Origin: Alphaproteobacteria bacterium | GTDB lineage: Bacteria > Pseudomonadota > Alphaproteobacteria > Rhizobiales > Beijerinckiaceae | DNA: 6,484 nt | NCBI GenBank assembly: GCA_009920595.1 | Contig: RFZR01000096.1 | Coordinates: forward strand, 1-6,484 | Reading direction: 5' to 3' | Shown here: one piece after another, positions 1 through 4,810 of the stretch | Position numbering within the stretch: the first letter of the stretch is position 1 | How the letters are laid out: every line of letters begins with the position of its first letter | Notes under the pieces: generated by a model | Seen by the model: only the letters and a program-made list of their open reading frames with translations | Told to the model about the DNA's origin: nothing | The model's database searches: none | Translations under genes and position numbers: made by a program

Positions 1-104
1 GCTTACGCTGGAGTCGTTTTCGTTTTGAGGACTTGCACCAGTGCGCCGCACCGGTGTCGTTTTCATTCTCGCGTCCGTGTTTCTCACACGCGCGACCGGC
101 GAAC

Positions 105-110
105 GGAGGG
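105..110 (+). promoter_or_regulatory. Shine-Dalgarno site of the 72-residue small gene
   Basis: The hexamer GGAGGG ends 4 bases before the ATG at 115. It is the best ribosome binding site in the left part of the window. It decides the start: the same frame is open back to a TTG at 25, but that upstream start has no comparable site and the extra 30 residues are Arg/Ser/Thr/His-rich and do not look like folded protein. Confidence 0.75.
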
Positions 111-114
111 GTGT

Positions 115-333
115 ATGAAGAAACTCGATTTCAACGAGCCGATCAGTTTCCACGCGGCGCTCGAGGCGCTGAGCCTCACGCTCGACGTCGTCATGATCCG
201 CCTGCGCGACCATGTTCAATTTGATGAGGGCAAGACGCCGCCCCTCCAAGCCGTGCATTTCTTGTCAGCGCTACTCGAAGACACTCAAGAGGATGTCGAG
301 CGCCTGATCACGCGGATGGAGGCGAAGCGCTAG
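115..333 (+). CDS. Small unrecognised protein, 72 aa, probably helical
   Basis: I do not recognise this protein. It begins MKKLDFNEPISFHAALEAL and is rich in Leu, Glu, Asp and Arg. Residues 10-33 and 41-70 read as two probable amphipathic helices separated by a Gly/Pro-containing turn (EGKTPP). It has no signal peptide, no membrane segment and no cysteine, so a small soluble, perhaps oligomeric or partner-binding protein is likely; that is inference. The start is fixed by GGAGGG 4 bases upstream. By hand count, about 56 of 72 codons end in G or C (near 78%), clearly more than in the first 30 codons of the VOC gene (about 47%). This supports real coding and hints at a different codon-usage history. 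The next gene starts 62 bases downstream on the same strand, with no terminator seen between them. Confidence 0.72.
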   Translation: MKKLDFNEPISFHAALEALSLTLDVVMIRLRDHVQFDEGKTPPLQAVHFLSALLEDTQEDVERLITRMEAKR

Positions 334-395
334 GGCGGAGACGGCTTTACTCTCGAACAGTGATCCTGAACCGCTAGGCGGCCGTAAATGCGCCC

Positions 396-887
396 ATGAG
401 GCAGGGTGTTAAGTTTCTCCATACAATATCGTCTTGCGGGCTGATCGGCGCGCTTCTCGGCCATATGCTTATTCTCTGGCATGCGCCGCAGGCCAGTGTC
501 GAAGAATATGCAACTTTGCGCGAGACGATCTCGCAAATCGCGCGGTTTATTCTGGTGCCCTCGCTCGGCCTGTCGCTCGTCTCAGGACTCATCGCGATGT
601 TGGTGCATCGTCAATATCAGCAAAAGCGCTGGGCTTGGGCGAAAGCGCTGTTGGGGCTCTCGATGTTTGAAGCCACACTCGCCGTCACACAAAGCAAAGC
701 GGTTGCGGCAGCGGAATTATCAGCACGCATCGCACGCGGTGAAAATGTCATCGAGACACAACGGCTATTGGCTGAAGCGATCCATAGCGAATGGAATGTG
801 CTTTATGCCATCCTCGCTTTGTCTCTCGCGCAAACCGCGCTTGGTATCTGGCGGCCAAAATTGCAGATGAAGAAGGCAGCGACATAA
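396..887 (+). CDS. Four-helix integral membrane protein, DUF2269-like
   Basis: A 163-residue inner-membrane protein of unknown function. Four hydrophobic stretches are visible: about residues 7-28, 50-70, 80-98 and 134-152. A polar, charged segment (about 100-131) lies between helices 3 and 4. The first helix carries a LHT motif (His9) and a second His23. The segment before helix 3 has the pattern RWAWAK, and helix 3 contains LGLSMFEATL. This layout resembles small membrane proteins annotated as DUF2269 ('predicted integral membrane protein'), and loosely the CopD/HemJ-like four-helix proteins with an early-helix histidine. I make the assignment from memory of the pattern, so it is tentative. 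The ATG at 396 has only a weak purine stretch upstream. The gene may be co-transcribed with the small gene ahead of it. A 6-bp inverted repeat (879-884 with 897-902) overlaps its stop codon but lacks a T-tract. Confidence 0.7.
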   Translation: MRQGVKFLHTISSCGLIGALLGHMLILWHAPQASVEEYATLRETISQIARFILVPSLGLSLVSGLIAMLVHRQYQQKRWAWAKALLGLSMFEATLAVTQSKAVAAAELSARIARGENVIETQRLLAEAIHSEWNVLYAILALSLAQTALGIWRPKLQMKKAAT

Positions 888-999
888 ATTTGATCGTGTC
901 GCCCCTTCGTCATTCAATGCATTTTCAAAACAGATCTATATAGTCGTTTCTACGGTCCATTTTGACGGATCATATGAGCTTCTTTAAGTGTAAATCAAA

Positions 1000-1028
1000 T
1001 TGAACCTTCGTTTCCTAAAAACAAGAAT
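1000..1028 (+). promoter_or_regulatory. Possible sigma-70-type promoter before the VOC gene
   Basis: TTGAAC at 1000-1005 matches the -35 consensus at four of six positions. After a 17-base spacer, AAGAAT at 1023-1028 matches the -10 consensus at four of six. It lies in the AT-rich gap 888-1042, the longest spacer in the left half. A start about 7 bases after the -10 would leave a leader of only about 8 bases before the ATG at 1043. A competing -35 (TTGACG, 962-967) is better but has no good partner at 16-18 bases. This is weak, sequence-only evidence. Confidence 0.25.
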
Positions 1029-1042
1029 GAAGATATAAAATT

Positions 1043-1909
1043 ATGAATTCTACCCGCCCTCTCGATCACCTCGTTCTTGCCGTTCACGATCTTGATGCGG
1101 CGGGCGCTTTTTATCAGCGCCTCGGTTTCCTTGTTGGTGCGCGCAATCGCCATCCTTGGGGCACGGAAAATCGCATCGTTCAATTTGACGGCGCGTTTTT
1201 GGAATTAATCACCGTCGGTGAGGGTGCCGACATCGTGCCGCATCAAAAGGGCGTCTTTTCTTTCGGCGCTTTCGTACGCGATTATCTCAGCTCTCGCGAA
1301 GGTTTTGCGATGCTCGTGCTCGCTTCAAGTGATGCGCGTGCTGACAAAGCCGCCTTTGACAAAGCGGGCATTGGCGGTTTCGCGCCTTTCGATTTTGCAC
1401 GCAAAGCGAAAAAGCCGGATGGGTCCGAGGTTGAAGTGTCATTCTCCCTGGCTTTTGCGCGTGATCCGCTGGCATCTCACTGCGGGTTTTTTGTGTGTGA
1501 GCAGCATCGGCCTGAAAATTTCTGGAACAAGGCGATGCAGGCGCATCCGAATGGGGCCTCGGCTTTGGCGGGTGTGACCATGGTCGCCGCAGACCCTGCC
1601 GATCATGCCGAGTTTCTGAGTGCGTTTACGGGCATTCGCGCCTTCTCAGCCACCTCCGCCGGCTTGCGCTTTGATACGCCGCGCGGCTTGGTCGAGTGCC
1701 TCTCTGATGCGGCCTTCGCGTTTGACTTCGGCATCGCCGCAACAGGCGAGGGGCCAAGGTTCTCAGCCTTAACAATTGCCGTGAGAGATCTTGCATCGTT
1801 TGAGGCGCGTCTGAAGGCGGAGGCCGTCGAATATCTCTCGCATCTAAACGCGCTGATTATCCCGCCACAAAATGCATTTGGCGTGGCTCTTCGTTTTATA
1901 TCGGTTTGA
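1043..1909 (+). CDS. Glyoxalase-like / VOC superfamily protein, 288 aa
   Basis: A cytoplasmic protein of the vicinal oxygen chelate fold, closest in pattern to the two-part 'glyoxalase-like domain' family. The first beta-alpha-beta-beta-beta module starts with LDHLVLAVHDLDAAGAFYQ (residues 7-25), with His9 as the usual first metal ligand. It continues through a HPWGTEN segment (37-43) to FLELITVG (52-59), where Glu54 is the usual second ligand. A SHCGFFVCEQHRPENFW segment (145-161) opens the second half, and a further VOC-like repeat follows from ALAGVTMVAADPADHAEF onward. The C-terminus, IIPPQNAFGVALRFISV, is typical of the family. Substrate and reaction cannot be read from sequence; members include dioxygenases, lyases and isomerases. 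The ribosome binding site is poor. The stop lies 33 bases before the kdsA start I prefer, so shared transcription with kdsA is possible but a functional link is unproven. Confidence 0.85.
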   Translation: MNSTRPLDHLVLAVHDLDAAGAFYQRLGFLVGARNRHPWGTENRIVQFDGAFLELITVGEGADIVPHQKGVFSFGAFVRDYLSSREGFAMLVLASSDARADKAAFDKAGIGGFAPFDFARKAKKPDGSEVEVSFSLAFARDPLASHCGFFVCEQHRPENFWNKAMQAHPNGASALAGVTMVAADPADHAEFLSAFTGIRAFSATSAGLRFDTPRGLVECLSDAAFAFDFGIAATGEGPRFSALTIAVRDLASFEARLKAEAVEYLSHLNALIIPPQNAFGVALRFISV

Positions 1910-1942
1910 TCGCCGCTTTCCCGATCATGGCGGGCGTTGTAT

Positions 1943-2821
1943 ATGCGCCCCATGAGCACAGATGTTTCAACCGATTCCGGCCTCGCTGCAGATCGCGGCC
2001 TCGCCCATGTCACTTTCAGCCAATCGCGCCCCTTTGTTTTGATCGCAGGGCCCTGCGCGATGGAGAGCCGTGCGCACGCGCTTGAGATGGCCTCTGGCCT
2101 CAAAGCGATCACCGGTAAACTCGGTATTCCCTTCGTCTTCAAAACCTCGTTCGACAAGGCTAATCGCACATCCGCTTCAGGCCCACGCGGTATCGGCTTG
2201 TCACAGGCGATGGATGTTTTTGCTGAGATCAAATCGAGCTTTGGGCTCCCAGTTTTGACCGATATTCATGAGAGAGATCAGTGTAAGATCGTCGCAGAAA
2301 CCGTTGATATACTTCAGATTCCAGCTTTTCTTTGCCGTCAGACTGATCTTCTCGTGGCCGCTGCTGAAACCGGTCGCATCATCAATGTGAAAAAGGGGCA
2401 ATTCCTCGCTCCGTGGGACATGAAAAACGTCGTCGCCAAGATCACAGGCGTCGGCAATGAGCGGGTTCTTGTGACCGATCGCGGTACTTCATTTGGCTAT
2501 AATACGCTTGTGTCCGATATGCGCGGTCTGCCGATCATGGCGCGCGACACAAAGAAGCCTGTCGTATTTGACGCCACCCATTCGGTGCAGCAACCAGGTG
2601 GTCAGGGTGGATCATCCGGTGGGCAACGCGAATTTGTTCCCGTGCTCGCACGGGCGGCTGTGTCCATTGGCGTCGCGGCTGTGTTTATTGAGAGCCATGA
2701 GCAACCGGAACGCGCGCCGTCTGACGGGCCGAATATGGTGCCACTTTCGAAAATGGAAGCGCTGCTTTCCGATCTCAAAGCTTTCGATAACTTGGCCAAA
2801 TCAAGGCCGGTTGAAATTTAG
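1943..2821 (+). CDS. kdsA: 3-deoxy-8-phosphooctulonate synthase (Kdo-8-P synthase), metal-dependent type
   Basis: This cytoplasmic TIM-barrel enzyme condenses phosphoenolpyruvate with D-arabinose 5-phosphate to give Kdo 8-phosphate, the precursor of the Kdo sugar of LPS. Family motifs appear in order: LIAGPCAMES, VFKTSFDKANRTS, LPVLTDIHE, LQIPAFLCRQTDLL, INVKKGQFLAPWDM, VTDRGTSFGYN, VFDATHSVQQPGGQGG and IESHEQPERAPSDGPNM. The enzyme has Cys38 in AGPC where the E. coli enzyme has Asn. Together with His213, Glu250 and Asp261 the spacing (175, 37, 11) nearly equals that of the metal site in the Aquifex enzyme, so I call it metal-dependent. Three in-frame starts cluster: TTG 1937, ATG 1943 and ATG 1952. 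I chose 1943 (292 aa) because GGCGG at 1929-1933 is suitably spaced. ATG 1952 (289 aa) is a real alternative and closer to the family's usual length of about 280. Enolase downstream supplies its substrate phosphoenolpyruvate. Confidence 0.96.
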   Translation: MRPMSTDVSTDSGLAADRGLAHVTFSQSRPFVLIAGPCAMESRAHALEMASGLKAITGKLGIPFVFKTSFDKANRTSASGPRGIGLSQAMDVFAEIKSSFGLPVLTDIHERDQCKIVAETVDILQIPAFLCRQTDLLVAAAETGRIINVKKGQFLAPWDMKNVVAKITGVGNERVLVTDRGTSFGYNTLVSDMRGLPIMARDTKKPVVFDATHSVQQPGGQGGSSGGQREFVPVLARAAVSIGVAAVFIESHEQPERAPSDGPNMVPLSKMEALLSDLKAFDNLAKSRPVEI

Positions 2822-2836
2822 CGCTCACGCGCTTTT
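2820..2836 (+). terminator. Short GC hairpin with T4 tail at the end of kdsA
   Basis: AGCGC (2820-2824) pairs with GCGCT (2829-2833) across a four-base loop TCAC, and the T run spans 2833-2836. The hairpin begins inside the kdsA stop codon. The stem has only 5 pairs and the T run is short, so this would be at best an inefficient terminator, or simply a stem that stabilises the 3' end. Confidence 0.3.
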
Positions 2837-2869
2837 GGGTGCATTGCAATATCCGACGAAAGGCGTATG

Positions 2870-2895
2870 AGGGGGCAGAAATTGCCCCCTAAATA
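2870..2895 (+). terminator. Hairpin between kdsA and eno, possible weak terminator or attenuator
   Basis: AGGGGGCA (2870-2877) pairs perfectly with TGCCCCCT (2883-2890) across the five-base loop GAAAT, giving an 8-bp GC-rich stem. The downstream sequence, AAATATTT, is AT-rich but lacks a clean T-tract, so termination may be partial. The hairpin ends 28 bases before the GTG start of enolase. It therefore either separates kdsA from eno or lies in the eno leader and moderates expression. I found no convincing promoter between this stem and eno. Confidence 0.5.
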
Positions 2896-2918
2896 TTTGC
2901 ACCAGATGGAGCCGCCTC

Positions 2919-4202
2919 GTGACCGAGATCATTGATATTCATGCCCGCCAAATCCTCGATAGCCGCGGCAATCCCACGGTTGAAGTCGATGTGACGCTTG
3001 AAGATGGCTCGATGGGTCGAGCCGCCGTACCGTCGGGGGCCTCAACCGGAGCGCATGAAGCGGTCGAGCTCCGCGATGGCGACAAGAAAATCTATCTCGG
3101 CAAAGGCGTCTTGAAGGCTGTCGAAGCGGTCAATGGCGAAATCTCCGATGCGCTGATCGGCCTTGAAGCAGAAGATCAGATTGCCATTGACGACGCGATG
3201 ATCGCGCTGGATGGCACGCCGAACAAAGCGCGCCTGGGTGCTAACGCCATTCTCGGCGTTTCGCTTGCGGTTGCCAAAGCGGCGGCCGATGCCAGCACAT
3301 TGCCGCTTTACCGCTATGTTGGCGGCACATCCGCACGCGTTTTGCCGGTTCCGATGATGAACATCGTCAATGGCGGTGCGCATGCCGATAACCCCATCGA
3401 TTTTCAAGAATTCATGATCATGCCGGTCGGCGCTCCGAATTTCTCGGAAGCGCTCCGCATGGGTGCAGAAATCTTCCACACGCTTAAAGGCGCGCTCAAA
3501 AAGGCCGGCCACAACACGAATGTCGGCGATGAAGGCGGCTTTGCCCCGAATTTGCCGTCAGCCGAAGCGGCGCTCGATTTCTGCATGAAGGCCATTGAGA
3601 CGGCAGGCTACAAGCCGGGCAAAGACATCTATTTGGCCATGGATTGCGCAGCGACCGAATTTTTTAAGAACGGCGCCTATCACTATGAAGGTGAAGGGAA
3701 AACGCGTTCCATCGCCGAGCAGGCCGATTACCTCGCCAAACTGGTCGACACCTATCCGATTGTCTCAATTGAAGACGGGCTTTCAGAAGATGATTGGGAG
3801 GGCTGGAAGCTCGTGACCGACAAGATCGGCCATAAATGCCAGCTTGTCGGCGATGATTTGTTCGTCACCAATGTGACCCGCCTGTCGCAGGGTATTTCCA
3901 AAGGCGTTGCCAATTCGATCCTTGTTAAGGTGAACCAGATCGGTTCGCTGACTGAAACCGTAGCCGCTGTCGATATGGCGCATCGGGCGGGCTATACATC
4001 AGTCATGTCGCACCGCTCGGGAGAGACGGAAGATTCAACCATTGCCGATCTTGCGGTTGCGTTAAATTGCGGGCAGATCAAAACCGGCTCGCTTGCGCGC
4101 TCAGACCGGTTGGCAAAATACAACCAACTCCTTCGGATTGAAGAAGATCTCGGCCTGATGGCCCGTTATGCGGGCCGCAATGCGATTAAAGCGTTGCGTT
4201 AA
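2919..4202 (+). CDS. eno: Enolase (phosphopyruvate hydratase)
   Basis: This cytoplasmic glycolytic enzyme interconverts 2-phosphoglycerate and phosphoenolpyruvate, using two Mg2+ ions. The 427-residue length is normal. The N-terminal domain begins TEIIDIHARQILDSRGNPTV with the catalytic-loop sequence PSGASTGAHEA (38-48). His155 lies in VNGGAHADN. The catalytic base is Glu205 (GDEGGFAP). Magnesium ligands are Asp242 (AMDCAATEF), Glu285 (SIEDGL) and Asp312 (LVGDDLFVTN). The catalytic Lys337 lies in the enolase signature ILVKVNQIGSLTET (334-347), followed by SHRSGETED. Residue roles follow from known enolase structures. The start is GTG at 2919, supported by GGAG at 2908-2911 and by the exact fit of the N-terminus to the family. 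A strong terminator follows the stop. In many bacteria enolase also belongs to the RNA degradosome; nothing here tests that. Confidence 0.98.
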   Translation: MTEIIDIHARQILDSRGNPTVEVDVTLEDGSMGRAAVPSGASTGAHEAVELRDGDKKIYLGKGVLKAVEAVNGEISDALIGLEAEDQIAIDDAMIALDGTPNKARLGANAILGVSLAVAKAAADASTLPLYRYVGGTSARVLPVPMMNIVNGGAHADNPIDFQEFMIMPVGAPNFSEALRMGAEIFHTLKGALKKAGHNTNVGDEGGFAPNLPSAEAALDFCMKAIETAGYKPGKDIYLAMDCAATEFFKNGAYHYEGEGKTRSIAEQADYLAKLVDTYPIVSIEDGLSEDDWEGWKLVTDKIGHKCQLVGDDLFVTNVTRLSQGISKGVANSILVKVNQIGSLTETVAAVDMAHRAGYTSVMSHRSGETEDSTIADLAVALNCGQIKTGSLARSDRLAKYNQLLRIEEDLGLMARYAGRNAIKALR

Positions 4203-4235
4203 GACCAGATCGCGCTCTTCAACTGGATCATCAGG

Positions 4236-4270
4236 AAAGCCCCCATATCGGGGGCTTTTTCTTTGTTTTA
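4236..4270 (+). terminator. Rho-independent terminator of eno
   Basis: AAAGCCCCC (4236-4244) and GGGGGCTTT (4250-4258) form a perfect 9-bp stem with the five-base loop ATATC. A T-rich tail TTTTTCTTTGTTTTA runs from 4256. It starts 33 bases after the eno stop and is the clearest terminator in the window. It implies that the next gene (4319) has its own promoter within or just after this element. Confidence 0.93.
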
Positions 4271-4278
4271 TCAATGAA

Positions 4279-4295
4279 TTAACGATCTATTTACC
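4279..4295 (+). promoter_or_regulatory. Near-consensus CtrA-like box before the ftsB-like gene
   Basis: TTAA at 4279-4282, a 7-base spacer, then TTTACC at 4290-4295. The alphaproteobacterial CtrA consensus is TTAA-N7-TTAA(C), so this differs at one position of the second half. It lies between the eno terminator and the start of a division gene, a plausible place for cell-cycle control. Such near matches are frequent in AT-rich spacers, so confidence is low. Confidence 0.22.
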
Positions 4296-4318
4296 GCGCT
4301 CAGGCACATACTCAATCG

Positions 4319-4633
4319 ATGGTTGTTAAACGTCGATTCCGCGGCATTCTGTTACCCCTTGCGCTTTATCTCGCATCGGGGGCTGCGGCCTATTTCTTTA
4401 TCAATGAAGCCCGCACAGGCAGTCGCGGTATTGATACGCGCAATGCGTTACTTGCCGAAATTTCGCGTTTGACGCGCGATCGTGACCATCTGCAAGCGGA
4501 GCGGATTTCGCTCGAACATCGTAATGCGATGTTGTCCTCTAATTCACTCGATCCGGATCTCCTTGAAGAGCGTGCACGGCTTATTCTCAATCGCGGGCGC
4601 TCGACCGATGTCGTTATTGCGCTTACCCCCTGA
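4319..4633 (+). CDS. ftsB: FtsB/DivIC-type septum formation initiator protein
   Basis: A 104-residue bitopic inner-membrane protein of the septum formation initiator (DivIC/FtsB) family. FtsB bridges FtsL and FtsQ in the divisome and helps activate septal cell-wall synthesis; that role is known for the family and inferred here. A short basic cytoplasmic tail (VVKRRFR) precedes one transmembrane helix (about residues 9-28). A probable periplasmic coiled coil follows (about 40-72, rich in Leu, Arg, Glu and Asp). The conserved end is SNSLDPDLLEERARLILNRG (74-93), then the STDVVI stretch. Position directly after eno and before pdhA matches the usual alphaproteobacterial context. There is no good Shine-Dalgarno site (AGG at 4301-4303 is too far), so translation may be weak or the leader very short. 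The stop is at 4631-4633. The symbol is by family and context; some annotations say only 'septum formation initiator'. Confidence 0.88.
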   Translation: MVVKRRFRGILLPLALYLASGAAAYFFINEARTGSRGIDTRNALLAEISRLTRDRDHLQAERISLEHRNAMLSSNSLDPDLLEERARLILNRGRSTDVVIALTP

Positions 4634-4659
4634 AAATCTGTGAAGACATCAAAAATTCG

Positions 4660-4680
4660 GTGAACCTCAATCAGGTTCAC
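4660..4680. repeat. Perfect 8-bp inverted repeat after ftsB, operator-like or terminator stem
   Basis: GTGAACCT (4660-4667) and AGGTTCAC (4673-4680) are exact inverted copies around the five-base centre CAATC. It begins 27 bases after the ftsB-like stop. As RNA it would make a stable hairpin, but no T-tract follows directly (TAGTATATATTATT), so it is not a textbook terminator. As DNA, its two-fold symmetry with an 8-base half-site suits a dimeric repressor upstream of pdhA. The GAAC...GTTC halves are inverted and 9 bases apart, unlike the direct GTTC-N7-GTTC LexA box of alphaproteobacteria. Confidence 0.5.
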
Positions 4681-4687
4681 TAGTATA

Positions 4688-4713
4688 TATTATTGAAAAA
4701 TAATAATTTTTTT
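4688..4713 (+). terminator. AT-only hairpin with T7 tract, possible terminator or promoter UP tract
   Basis: TATTATT (4688-4694) pairs with AATAATA (4699-4705) around GAAA, and seven T follow at 4707-4713. The form is terminator-like, but a stem of only A-U pairs is weak alone. It may act together with the GC-containing stem just upstream. Alternatively this A/T tract is an UP element or bent DNA for the pdhA promoter. TTGAAA at 4693-4698 would pass as a -35, though its partner at 17 bases (TTTACC) is poor. Confidence 0.3.
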
Positions 4714-4728
4714 AATTTACCATGACGC

Positions 4729-4758
4729 TTGTTCGGTGTTTTCAGGGCTCGTCATAAC
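4729..4758 (+). promoter_or_regulatory. Possible pdhA promoter
   Basis: TTGTTC (4729-4734) and CATAAC (4753-4758) are 18 bases apart and match the -35 and -10 consensus at three and four of six positions. A start near 4765 would give a leader of about 45 bases carrying the GGGAG ribosome binding site. The same bases also form the inverted repeats described at 4722-4767, so promoter and leader-hairpin readings compete. It is a weak candidate, and no better pair was found close to the gene. Confidence 0.25.
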
Positions 4759-4767
4759 ACCGTTTTT
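4734..4767 (+). terminator. Terminator-like hairpin with T5 tail upstream of pdhA
   Basis: CGGTGTT (4734-4740) pairs with AACACCG (4756-4762) across a 15-base loop, and TTTTT follows at once (4763-4767). A second possible stem, ATGACG (4722-4727) with CGTCAT (4750-4755), crosses the first, so the two cannot easily coexist. That is the geometry of a terminator/antiterminator switch, if transcription starts upstream of 4722. If it starts later, the elements are only DNA symmetry. The structure ends 43 bases before the pdhA ATG. Confidence 0.35.
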
Positions 4768-4810
4768 CGGTTAAGCTTCTGGCAATAGATTAAAAACGGG
4801 AGACGGAACA

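Noticed and set aside
25..114. N-terminal extension of the small gene from a TTG at 25
   Set aside because: No ribosome binding site supports the TTG, the added 30 residues are low-complexity Arg/Ser/His/Thr, and an ideal Shine-Dalgarno site sits before the ATG at 115.
879..902. Inverted repeat GCGACA/TGTCGC at the end of the membrane protein gene, as a terminator
   Set aside because: The stem has only 6 pairs with a 12-base loop, and is followed by a C-rich rather than T-rich stretch.
1941..1954. Leaderless promoter placing TATATG as a -10 just before the ATG at 1952 of kdsA
   Set aside because: No -35-like hexamer is found 16-18 bases upstream, and a plausible GGCGG ribosome site exists for the ATG at 1943.
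1603..2232. Long antisense open frame of 209 codons on the minus strand
   Set aside because: It lies across the end of the VOC gene and the start of kdsA, both with clear family motifs. Its translation has no recognisable domain and is typical of an antisense shadow.
3042..3512. Minus-strand open frame of 156 codons
   Set aside because: It is antisense to enolase, which is conserved end to end; the product is not protein-like.
4660..4680. SOS (LexA) box
   Set aside because: GAAC and GTTC are inverted and 9 bases apart, whereas alphaproteobacterial LexA binds direct GTTC-N7-GTTC repeats and the Bacillus-type box has a 4-base spacer.
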